From NCBI GenBank assembly GCA_004794655.1, contig SMMW01000585.1:8245501-8309500 (forward strand): a stretch of DNA of 64,000 nt, given 5' to 3'. Source of the stretch: Marisa cornuarietis. Taxonomy: Eukaryota; Mollusca; Gastropoda; Architaenioglossa; Ampullariidae. Shown in pieces: positions 38,246 through 48,963 of this stretch. How positions within the stretch are numbered: the first letter of the stretch is position 1; every line of letters begins with the position of its first letter. Below the pieces are notes generated by a model. It did no database searches, was not told the DNA's origin, and saw only the letters and a program-made list of their open reading frames with translations. A program made the translations under genes and the position numbers.

Positions 38246-41200
38246 TTAAGCAACGAGTACCCACGTCTCCCAACCACTTGCGTCATTCAGCTGCGGGGCG
38301 TCAGTACTGGTGGCGGTATAGTCGCACGTCTTCTGCGTATGGGTGAAGCTGATGACGTAGCACGTAATTATGGTGTGACACTGCCGAACGCAGTCGATGA
38401 GGGAGGAGGCCGTCACGCTCGCAACCACCTCGGTCCCAACGCAGCGTTCATCAACACCAATTTTCCGCCATGTTCTAGTAAGGAATGCTGGCGGAGCAAC
38501 GCCGGATTTGGCAGCTGAAAGAGAAAATATACGCATTACATAATCCCATAGATTAGTCGGTGATTTTATTAACGGGTGAGGATAGCGGAAAGGAGTAGTT
38601 ACGTGCGGGAGGGGTGAGTGGGGGCGAGAGCTGTTTCCTGCTGGTTTCAAGATGGCGCTTTCGTGAAAAAGGTTCATAGGCGCATCTAAAGGAAGGCTAG
38701 GCAGGTGATGCGGGAAGATGTTTATAGGTCTACCGTACGATGACTATTCTTACGTGGGTGCGTTGCATACGTGGTCTTGAGTAACGTTGGGCTAAGAAAA
38801 CTGTCTTATCACATGCTGCCGAATAATCGCGCTGCACTGAACGTCACGCCATAAGCAAGCGATTTCATGCTTAAAAGACAGCCTTTCCTATGGCCTGAGG
38901 TAGCCAAGATGAATTGCCTACGTATACGCACAACAGCACTTTCCTACCTAACAATGGAGCTTGCAAGCAATCAGTCTTGTGAAACAGCTTACAGATTGCT
39001 ACTTCGCCATAGGCAAGCCCACGCCATAAATATATCGATCGGCGAAAAACTAGTATCGAAATAATAAGAACAAAGCATTCTTGTGGAACAACTCCGCCTG
39101 GAACCCCCCCCCCCTCCGGGTAACTTGCCGGTCCCAAGTCCGGATGAAGGAGGGGGGTTGCCCTGGGTTGGGCGTGGAGCTAGCAACCCCACCCCATAAA
39201 ACAACTCCTGCTACAGAAACTGCAACTACAACAAGTTGAAGTTGGAGATGACAACACGGACAAAGAACACATAATTGGAAAGCATGATGTGGGTAACTGC
39301 AATGAGAATGGTGAGCTGTTCACACACTTCTGTTTGTTCTATGACTTTGTAATCGGATGCACAGTCTTTCCTCACAGAACCATTCACAAGACCACCTGGA
39401 CATCAAATGGAAATACAGAAAACCAGATCGACCACATCACCGTTAATCGACAGTTTAGAAGGAGTCTGCTGGATGTCAGGGCAAGGCGTGGGGCAGATGC
39501 AGCCTCAGACCACCACCTGCTTGTAGCAACTATGAAGATAAAGCTGAGGTTTTTCGTGACTCATCAGACAGACCGCAGCACAAATTCAACGTGCAGTTTC
39601 TTAGAGATCGCAGGAAGCAAGAAGAATTCAACTGTGAAGTCAAAAACACGTTTGAGGAACTGGATGGACTCTTTGAAGAAACAGTGGCCAACCACTGGAC
39701 AGTACTACAGGAGACCTGGAAGACTGCATGCACACGCGTTCTGGTAAAGATAGAGAAACAACACAAGGAATGGCTGACCCTAGGGACCTGGAAAAAGATA
39801 GAGGGAAAGAAAGATCTGAAGCAGAAGATCAACCAGTGTCAAGACCAGCAGGAAAAAGAAGAGCTCAGAGCAAAGTACTGGGAGATGGACCGAGAAGTGA
39901 AGAAGAGTGCAAGAGGTGACAAGAGACAGTTCGCACACAGGATGACGGAAGAGGCAGAACAAGCAGCTGGGAAAAATAAAATGAAGAGACTTCGAAATTA
40001 CAAGAGCTCTGTCAGGAAGGAAAAACATCAATGCATGCAGGTCAGTAAAGAATAAGAATGGCGGCGTCATCACCGGGGAAGCAAAACAAAGATCTCGCCG
40101 GGAGGAATATTTTTAAGAAATACTGAACCGGCCACCACCAGCAACAATTTTGGACATTGGCCCAGCCACCGATCGAGCAACTCCAGGTGAACACCAGCCC
40201 CAACCAAGGCAGAAATCATCAAAGCCATCGTCTCTGAAAACTGGCAAGGCGGCAGGCCTCTATGGCATTCCTGCAGAGGCACTCAAGGCAGACCCAAAAG
40301 GCACAGCAGAGATGCTACACCCCCTGCTGCAGAAAATTTGGGAGCAGGACCAAGTTCCAGCAGAGTGGAAGCTTGGCTATCTGGTAAAGCTACCCAAGAA
40401 AGGTGACCTTACCCAGTGCAGCAACTGGCGTGGGTTAACGCTACTGCCCATTCCCAGCAAGGTGCTAACTAGAATCATCCTGGACAGACTGAAGAATGCC
40501 CTAGACAAGAGACTGAAGCAAGAACGGGCAGGCTTTCGCAGTGTAGATCATGCACAGACCATATCGCTACACTGCAAATCATTATTGAACAGTCCATCGA
40601 ATGGCAGTCCCCACTCTACATGAAGTTTGTGGATTTTGAAAATGCATTTGACTCCGTAGACAGAGAGACCATCTCGAAGTTGATGCAGCACTACGGATTT
40701 CCACCAAAGTTCATTGCCATCATCCAGTAGCTGTCTGAGGACTCGAATGCCAGGTGATTGACAATGGGAAGCTGACTGACCCCTTCGCACTGAGGACTGG
40801 AGTAAGGCAAGGTTGTATGCTCTCGCCTACAATCTTTCTGATCGTCAATGACTGGATCATGAAAAGAACAACCTCTAACAACAACACAGGCATTCAATGG
40901 ACCTTTGCCTTGCCACTTGAGGATCTCGACTTTTCGGATGACATCAGCCTGTTGTCCCACAAGTAACAACATGCACAAAGCTCAGTCAGAAGAAGCATCG
41001 ACGACTGGCCTGACAATCAACATCAAGAAGACAGAGATAATAACGGTCAACAACAAGCAAGAAACCCCACTCAACTACACGGGGAATGTATTACAGAGAC
41101 CGACCGCGTCACCTACCTTGGCAGCATAGTCACCAAGGATGGAGGCGCAGATGAAGACGTAAGAAGCCGAATAAGTAAAGCTAGGCATGCATTCCACATC

Positions 41201-44200
41201 CATCTGGAACTCCAAGGCAATCAGCACACCAAGATCTGCATCTTCTATACAAACGTAATGTCTGTCCTTCTATATGGGTCTGAGACATGACGTGTGACAA
41301 ACACCATCACCAACAAGATTCAAACATTCATCAACAGATGTCTGAGCCACATCCTCAACATGAAATGGCCCGAGAATATCTCCAATACAGACCTGTGGGA
41401 GAGAGCCAACCAAAAACCTGCCAGCCAAGACATCAAGAAGCGAAAGTGGGACTGGCTCGGTCACACCCTGCGAAAGCTGGGCGAAAATCTAACAAGAAAA
41501 GCTCTGGACTGGAACCCACAGGGGAGGCGCAGGGTTGGGAAACCCAGATAGACGTGGAGAAGATCGGTCCACGGCGAGGGGAAGGCAGCTGGAATGCCAT
41601 GGACCCAACTGGGGAGGAGGCCCAGAACCGGGTCCGCTGGCGTTGTGTAGTTGCAGCCCTATGCTCCACTGGGGGCGAAAAGGAATAAGAATATTCTTAT
41701 ACAACACTGTTCACGGAAAAGTTCACACGGGAGTGGTCAGAGGTCTGGAAATTTCTTTTTGATGCCAACAAATTTAAGTGTGTACTTGGGTCGCAACAAT
41801 AAGAGTCGGCCAGTCCGAGATTACTGTTGAAAAAAAAACTGCGTCTGAAACACAACCCTTAATTTCTCTCAGCTTTGTGTAAAAGAGAATAACGTAACTA
41901 GTTGCTTGATCTAATTAGGCACTCCATCGACTACACTGACATACAACAGTGGCTGATCTTTTGGTCTTTACTGTCCAATAAAAATGCCATATTGCCATGC
42001 ATCGTAGAGATACAACGTTAGTACCAGTTTGCCCACTTTGAATATGTCAGTCAACTTAGTGATCTTATTAATGTATATAAGATTACCTACGGTTTATACT
42101 GCATCAAGAGTTACCCAACTCGTAGTTCTGAATCGCGCCCAAAGATCATCAGTTTAAACAGGCTTCGAGTCAACAGGTGCTCAGACACTTGTTTGGGTTT
42201 CATGTTATTCCATGCTTCTGGAATAGCCTGCCTGAGACGATTATCTGAGCCCTTCATTGCCTGTTTGCACAAACTAGGCCGACTTTTGATCTGATCGTTT
42301 TCGACCGGTAGGTCCCTCCTTCCCTCCAGGTAATATTTGCTGTCAGCCTAATACGAGGGCATACCTACACCTTATTAATGTTTTTATATTTTAAATATTG
42401 TAAATATATATATATATATATATCAAATATTATAATGAAAATGAACAAATACAAAGGCATATACTCATTCAGCCTGGCGTTAATGTCTAGCTTACGTGCT
42501 TTTAAGAAAGGTTCTAGACCTCGAAGGCAGACTGTATATGTCAATGTTTTTGAGACAAAACGAAAAAAAAATAATGACCAGTGAAAGAAAAAGGAATTGG
42601 TCAGTGAACGAAAAAAGTACTAACCAGTGAACTGACAGATGAATGCGAGAGGCATGGCGCAGTTGATGTAAGACCAGACCAGCACATTCTTGCCTGTTTC
42701 GGTCAGCACACCACAGAGATCAGGATCTAGACACATAGCTCTAGCAGTCAGTATTCGCCGTGCTCTGCAGAGTTCTTAGCATAAACATTGTAAAACGTAG
42801 ACAGCTGCGATTGGGCCTAAGAACCCTGGCAGCCTTACAATCATCGGCCATCTTGGTCCCCCGAACTTTCGCCGTCTGCAATTGCAAACTTGTTTGTTAA
42901 CAGACTGTTTAAACATTAACTTTTTTTCTGATAAATCCAACGGCTTCTTCCATGGTGTAATGAAGTATATCTAAATTTTATTTTTATTTTCTTCGTCATA
43001 ATAGAAAAAGTATGCTAGGAATTGTGTAGGTTCGTCTAGGCACATGAAAGAAAACACATCGACAGGTATTACATTTAAAATTCTGGTCTAGAATAGAGTA
43101 ACTTGGGCCTTGTATGATCAAAAGAAGTCGGATAGCCATTTTGACCAAGAGAAAGTAATCGGATGACCAAGTTTTTGACTGTAAACGCTGAAACCGGCCT
43201 AAGCTATGGCGGTCTATGGTTCTTCGTCCCATCTGAAAATCTATCATCTCTGGGTTAGTGGTGGTGCGCCTGGGTACCGTAGAAAGAGAGAAAAAAGATT
43301 TAGTTTTCTTTGTCGACACCACAGTCAATACTGTCTGAACTGGAGATGTTTGAAGGAAATGCTTGTGCTTGGACAAAGAAGGTAAACGTTTAGCCGATAT
43401 GCGTGAGCTCAAATAATAATAATAATAATAGTGAAGATTTTTATAGCGCATATTCACACTCATAGAGAGCATGCTCTTAGCGCTTAAAACGAGTAAGAGA
43501 CGTGGACTAAGTAGACACAGAACAAAGGGACGAAAGAAAACGACAGTACTGACGAAACAGAAAACAAAAGGCATCAAGTAACAGGAACAGAAAAATATAG
43601 TGATTCGGCGAGAAAGATGGGTAAACCAGCAAGAGGGAAGGGGGCGGGGTTAAGGAGGACGAGCATTGTGTGGACTGTGTTAGGAGTAATGCTCAAGGAA
43701 GAGGTGTGTTTTCAGTGCAGATTTGAAAGATTCAGTTGTAGGAAGGTGGTGGATATGGAAAGGAAGAGAGTTCCATTGTTTTGCAGCACAGTAGCCAAAA
43801 GTCCTGTGACCATATGTTGTTGTTCTGGTGACAGGAACAGTTAGAATACGGTCGTCAGACGAAGAGCGTAGTTGTCTGGACGGAGAGTAAGGGATGAGAA
43901 GTTCAGAGAAATAGTCAGGACAGGAGCCAGCAAAGAAAGTAAAACACAGCACAGACAGTTTGTACTGAATGCGAGAACGGATGGGTAGCCAGTGTAGAAA
44001 ACGAAGGAGAGGAGTGACATGGTCCCGTTTCCTTGCTCTAAGCACCAGACGCGCAGCAGAGTTCTGTACTCTCTGGAGTCTCTGAATGAGGTAGTCAGGG
44101 CAGCCTGCCAGCAAGGAGTTGCAGTAGTCAAGTCGAGAAAGAACAAACGCACAGACAAGAGTGTTGGTAGCGCGTGTAGAGAGAAAGTGACGGATAGCAC

Positions 44201-46337
44201 TGATCTTACGGAGCTCATAATAGGCAGACCGACAGACAGATGCTACATGTCTATCGAGTGTCATGTCATCAGTGACAATAAATCCCAGATTCCTAACAGA
44301 TGACGTGAAGGTGATGTTGCTGTCGCCCACCTTGATGTGATTGGGAAGACTGACGAGTGAAGGTTGATGTCTTCTTCTATGGCACAAGAGGGCTTCCGTT
44401 TTATCATCATTTAGTTTAAGCTTGTTTTTTACCATCCAGCCCTTGACATCGCTGATACAAGCTTCTATAGAGCTAATAGCAGAGTGAGACTCAGCCGGCG
44501 GAGTGGAACAGTAAAGCTGCGTGTCATCAGCATAGGATTGATGAGAAACCTGGTGAGACTGGATGCATGATGAAAGGGGCTTAGTATACAGGATGAACAG
44601 AACTGGGCCAAGTACTGAGCCTGTATGGCCATATCCAGAGGCTATAGTAATGAAGCAGAGGAAACGATACCGCAGGGGCAGCATGGACCGGTGAGAGGAA
44701 GCCTGTAATTGCAAAAAAGCGCACATCTCGAGGTAGGTCGGCAATCTCGATGTCCGTGCTGTGCGTCCTGCAGGTACAACAACACAATCTATATGTAAAT
44801 ACGGTATACTATACAGTACTGTATGGGAAAATGCCAATGGCACAATAATATCAATAATATAGATAATAAAATAATAAAGAATACGCTATATTTATCAATC
44901 TTCCTTGGAGGACACGAAAACCGTCGTAAAACGGAGGTAGGCAGATAGCGGGGGAGGAGGGAGGAAGCCGGAAAGCAAACGGGTGCGGAATGACTCAGCT
45001 GATGAGACAACACTATTTACACTGTTTTTAACTTGAAACATTGAAATTTTCACTTACATTTTTTTTTATGTCTCTACGCTACGGCATATAAATGACCTGA
45101 GCTCGTCTATCGAATGTTCGCTCGTAAGTAAGAACAAAATTTCCACAAATTTTTGGCTCGTATCTCGATTTCCACATATATTGGTTCACTCGTATGTAGA
45201 GGTCTTACTGTATCTGCTTCATGACTACTGCCCCAAAGGACTGGAAGTAAATCTGCCTCGAAGCATCTCGAGGACTGCTGAATTTGAAGGACATGTCGAA
45301 TCTTGAAATAGGGACAAAACTCATAGGATCAGCAGATAAACTGCAGGTCAACTGCTTTAGAGCGATCTTGCATAGGTAGCTGTAGATCGAAGGTAGAATA
45401 ATTTCGGCCGCACACAAATGTCTTCCGGGCATTTTCGGCCTCGGGGCAAGAGGGAAAGCATTCCTTCACTTGTCTTCTGCCTAAAATATGGCATCTTTTT
45501 CTCTATATTTGCATGTAGTACAAGAACACTTAAGAGTTATTGACCTAGTGTGTTTCTGGATCAACTGCTTGTTTTATCTAGCAGATCTGACTTGGATAAA
45601 CGCTGAAATTGCTGAATCTGGTTTACTTCTGATGGAAGTTTCCAAGATGAAACAGATCCCCAAAACGTGTGTATCATGTAGATGTCATTTTAAAGAACAC
45701 CTCTCCATTCATTTTTTTTCTCTCTCTCACCTCTTTGTGTATGTCTTTTCGATACACACATAAATAAAATTACAGAAACTGACAGTGTTCAGACCTACTT
45801 GTAGTGGAAGGCGCAGAACCACTGTCCCAGGCTGCCCACTTGACCTGATTTCTGTCTGTCCAGGTCCAATTGCCACCATGTATGTGCATCCCTAACCAAA
45901 CAGGATCTCCTTGCTGGGTCTGCGATTGCCTGCATATGTATGATAGATTTAAAACGTGAACATGTGTTGAAATGTGCTGTTAGCAAACGACCCTCGAAGA
46001 AGCCCGTTGATTTCTTCAAGCTATATTATCTTTCAGGAATGGTTCAGAAAACACACTAAAATGTTTGATAATATAAATCAGCTCTGGAACTTCGTCGAAG
46101 CGTTTCCGTGTTTTTGAAACTAGTGTGGTATCGGGAAAAGTTGGTGAGAGTTAAGCACAACCTGCCTGAAGCTGATGACGTCAGAGTTGTCGGTGGCTGT
46201 TTGGATCGTAGCAAGATGGCCGCCTCTGCTGACGCATTCGTTCTGCGCCTCCTGCCAAGACTTCGGCGCCGGCTGGAAGGTCAGGCACAAGCCACCGATG
46301 CTCGCTTCTGTCCATCCGCTGGGACACGAGCACACTC
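38246..46337 (-). CDS. C-type lectin with C-terminal PAN/apple-like domain; first exon uncertain
   Basis: Four exons on the minus strand: 46162-46337, 45799-45919, 42625-42726 and 38246-38514, with consistent phases (0, 1, 1). Exons 1-3 form one C-type lectin fold: CSCPSGWTEASIGG, SWQEAQNECVSRGGHLATIQ, VWLGMHIHGGNWTWTDR, VKWAAWDSGSAPS, NPDLCGVL, NVLVWSYINCAMPLAFICQF. The usual EPN/QPD and WND calcium/sugar residues are absent, so calcium-dependent sugar binding is doubtful. The last exon encodes about 88 residues with cysteines (DERCVGTE, IDCVRQCH, ITCYVISF, KTCDYT) and a WETWVLVA end, resembling PAN/apple-like modules; lectin-PAN proteins are familiar in gastropods. A secreted protein is expected. 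Exon 1 begins in phase, so an upstream signal-peptide exon is required (candidate 47216-47261). Introns 2 and 3 contain LINEs. The exon 2 acceptor could be 10 bases earlier, but only 45919 keeps frame. Confidence 0.85.
39080..41690 (+). mobile_element. Degenerate APE-type non-LTR retrotransposon (RTE-like), in lectin intron 3
   Basis: Starts with a C-rich leader (GGTCCCAAGTCCGGATGAAG, GGTTGCCCTGGGTTGGGCGT), then the C-terminal part of an endonuclease (VGNCNENGELFTHFC, NQIDHITVNRQFRRS, ASDHHLL). A charged linker follows (about 39590-40055). Reverse transcriptase motifs are AGLYGIPAEALK, EWKLGYLVKLPKKGD, NWRGLTLLPIPSKVL, VDFENAFDSVDR, GVRQGCMLSP and FSDDISLL, where the catalytic box reads F-S-D-D. 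The tail has KWDWLGHTLRKLGE and ALDWNPQGRRRVGKPR. Stops and frameshifts near 40560, 40730, 40965, 41290 and 41550 show it is dead. The first part of the endonuclease is missing between leader and 39230. It is on the strand opposite to its host gene. Clade is uncertain. Confidence 0.88.
42040..42330 (+). mobile_element. C-terminal remnant of a second non-LTR reverse transcriptase
   Basis: DLINVYKITYGLY is followed by ISLNRLRVNRCSDTCLGF, then in a shifted frame CFWNSLPETI and CLFAQTRPTFD. The order (R-GDLI..YKI..G, then R..F..R....WN.LP) is the common C-terminus of jockey-superfamily elements. Only this tail remains. Frame changes show decay. Confidence 0.6.
42405..42422. repeat. (TA)n microsatellite
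   Basis: About nine TA units. Similar short TA runs occur near 10868, 33607, 36828 and 58772. Confidence 0.8.
43410..44640 (-). mobile_element. 5'-truncated L2/CR1-like LINE with reverse transcriptase C-terminal half
   Basis: The minus-strand frame opens with GSVLGPVLFILYTKPL and the catalytic box QSYADDTQLYC, so the palm-domain YADD is intact. It continues VKGWMVKNKLKLNDDKTE, VRNLGFIVTDDMTLDRHV, VLSRLDYCNSLLAG, LRFLHWLPIRSRIQYKL and AKQWNSLPFHI, and ends FLEHYS at 43680. The non-coding 3' end contains the AGCGCT...GCGCTATAAAAATC motif and an ATT tail (43411-43430). The sequence upstream of 44640 no longer matches a reverse transcriptase, so the 5' half is lost. The copy lies in lectin intron 2 on the same strand as the gene. 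The coding part seems uninterrupted, suggesting a fairly young insertion. The shorter copy is at 13700-14225. Confidence 0.9.
44790..45215 (-). mobile_element. Possible pogo/Tigger-like fragment, one end visible
   Basis: On the minus strand TACAGTAAGACCTCTACATA, then CGAGTGAACC, resembles a pogo-type terminus after TA. Internal ACGAGCC and ACGAGCG phrases are typical of such ends. The opposite terminus was not found, so the extent is approximate. Confidence 0.35.
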
Positions 46338-47215
46338 CTGATCAAAATACGATAAAAAGAGAAGAAACTTCTGCTACCGAGTCAGGTTACTTCTAGAGTA
46401 CAACATTATTGTCGCCTGGCACCAGTTTTGAGAAAGGCACGAATGAAGCAGGCCTTTGGATTGAGTCGACACTGTTTCCCACAAAAGGTTGTCGTCGTCG
46501 TCGTCAAATCTTCTCTCCTAATTATATATGTAACAGTAGAAACTGTCATTCATAATCACTATCTTTTTTATTTTCCGCTAACATATGCGCCAAATTTAGC
46601 ATTTGTCTCAAGTTCTTTGGTGAATGCTATGCAACTAACAAGAAAGGTAAGCGACTTTGTGCATATTTGTGCAGATTTACCACTTACCTGCAGATAAAGA
46701 TCTCTGCTTTAGCGATACGACTCTACGTACATATCCAGTCGTTTACACTGGTTTGCGGGCCGATCACTGATCTGAGATTAATGGACAGATCTTTGCTGGT
46801 TCTGCTAGTGGGCTACTAGTGGCCATATTGGAATTTGGAAAGTGATATTCTCCCAGTATTGTGAATCCCCTGCCGCTGTATTTTCTTATTTTTCGTGCAC
46901 TATCAACGGTGCATGCTTCTCGTTTTCGAACTGCTTTTCCTGTTTTCGTGTCAAAGCTGTGGCGGAAGATATCAATCTGTTCATGTCCCATCCTGGTTCA
47001 TAGACATAAGGCGTGGAGCGAGGGATCCGTGGTGACCAGCAAGGTCTATTGCAACGGTCTGTCCAGTAGTTTCAGATCAGTGGAGCCGCTGATGACTGAA
47101 GGGAAATGTGAAGGCAATCCATGCGTGTCTTTGTTGCTGTTTTTGTGTTTGTTTTCATTGTAGAAAAGCGATCATAGAAGTAATCATTGATAGTCAATCT
47201 GATGGAACGACCCAC

Positions 47216-47261
47216 CTTTTAAACAAAGAACCAAAAGGTTCACAAAGTTACTCCTGTGCAT
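47216..47261 (-). CDS. Candidate signal-peptide exon of the C-type lectin
   Basis: ATG at 47261 reads MHRSNFVNLLVLCLK plus one base, then AAAAG|GTGGGT as donor. Its phase (1) is exactly what the lectin exon at 46337 needs (G plus GA gives glycine, then VCSCPSGW). The hydrophobic core FVNLLVLCL is signal-like, but the peptide is short and the ATG sits inside a longer open frame. A different or additional first exon is possible. Confidence 0.35.
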
Positions 47262-48963
47262 GGCTGCCCTCGTGAAGCTCGTAACTGTTCGATGTGCACC
47301 CAGTCCCATCGGCTGGCGGCGCGGCGCGTGCTGCTGCTCCAAGTGCTGCAGCCTTTCCTCGGAATGCAATTCCGAGCAGTGACGTGACGTGTGTGGGATG
47401 TTTTGCGGCCCTCGAGGCCTTTTGTGCTTGTTTACTTGCGTACCGTGGGCGGACCTTCTGATCCTCGAGCCAGTCTCAGACCGAGTCACCAATTTTTTGA
47501 CTGGACTGCTGACTCTGTTCACGTCATCCAGCAAGTCCCAGCGCTGGCGCTAGCGCGAGAGACCAGCAATATTCGCTTTTGATTGTGCAGGTGCTGTGGT
47601 TGATCTAGCCAATGTTGATCGAATTCTGGATGTAAACTGGCACGTCTTGTTTTAATTGAATTTGTTTTCCTTTTTTTTTTTTTTGTTAACATTTTCTTAT
47701 GCAGAATGGATGTTGCATGCACACACCACACTGGTTTTGGGCCAAGTGCCTGGGACTTTCAGGATGTCTAGGAGCTGATGTGTATTTGTGGTATTTGAAC
47801 AGCTGCCGATATTCCTACAACTTGAACAATATTAGCTACAGCATTTTTACGTTTTACATTTGATGTTACCTGAAGATTGCTTATTAACATTGCTTTCTTT
47901 CATTCATTTTTTTTGGTGCCAACTCTTCATCCAAAACTCTGCTTTTTCTTGTACGCTGTAGTGTGTGTGGATGAGCTGGATTTCTGTGGGTCCCCTCACA
48001 CCGCCTTTCACTTCAGCTTTAACGTAAGAGACAAGCCTAACGTTGGAAGAAAAACACTTTTAGCATCCGTTCTTTCGTGACATTACACGTACAATGAAAT
48101 ATGAAACAAAGATTAAAATGCTTGGTTATCGTGTCTCACTTCTATATTTTTCTCTTTTTTTTCTTTTTCTGTCCTTTTTTTCATCATTGTGGTTGTCGCA
48201 GTATTTCCAGAATTCTGCAACTCCGTCTCGACAACTCATCTTTTGATCTTCGCTTCCAGTGTCCGCCCACTGGTGCTGAACACGTGTGTGGGACAATGGT
48301 AGATGTGATTGGCGCTGACCTGTGGTCAATTTCTCTTTTCGTGTCCGGAAATTATTTTCCTTTTTTCTCCAGCTTTACCATGGCTCTTTCTTTTCAGTGT
48401 GATTTATTGTTTGCTCTCAAAGGAGAATAATCAAGCGTATAATAAAAGGTAAATGACTGTCTTTAGTTTTGAAAGAAAGGATGAGAGGGTGGAAGACAGG
48501 TCACATGTTGCCTTGTAATGATTGCATTTCCTTTTGCGTGAGAATGTACAAGTTCAGTCAGATTGTTGCGGTTGTTGTTTCTGGTGCTATTTTTAACGAG
48601 AATGAACTTCAAAGCTTACCCAACCAGATAGCCAGCTTGGAATACTTAAATAAAATATTTAAATAAACGCAGCAAACTCGATTTATTGTGATCTTTGAGT
48701 CGAACTATCCAAATAATTTTATGTGGAAAAAAGGAGTTATAAAACTGCAGATCTAAAATAATTAAAAGGGAAAGACGAAACAATAAAGAAAGAGAGAGTG
48801 TGCGTGTGAGTGAAGCAGCGAAGGAAAGGTACAATTAAAAAGTAAGTTAAAGAAAGAAAGAGACAGCCACAAAATATCACAATAATACCACATTGTAATT
48901 TTCGTGACCAAGGGGGAGAAAACACACGGATTTTGCTTTTTTTTTAATTTGTTGATTCATGTA
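47262..48963. other. Spacer between lectin and aldo-keto reductase, with possible plus-strand exons
   Basis: Contains GC-richer segments around 47270-47560. Two plus-strand frames with splice-like borders and cysteines are visible: about 47960-48022 (CVDELDFCGSPHTAFHFSFN, then GTAAGA) and about 48201-48297 (LRLDNSSFDLRFQCPPTG). Their phases do not join directly and I recognise no family. The last 280 bp are the reductase 3' UTR. Confidence 0.3.
48682..48687 (-). promoter_or_regulatory. Candidate aldo-keto reductase poly(A) signal
   Basis: AATAAA on the minus strand, about 280 bp after the stop codon. Confidence 0.45.

Noticed and set aside
46764..46991. 75-codon minus-strand frame between lectin exon 1 and the candidate signal exon
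   Set aside because: No acceptor or donor in a phase that would join the lectin; the product is unlike a lectin linker.
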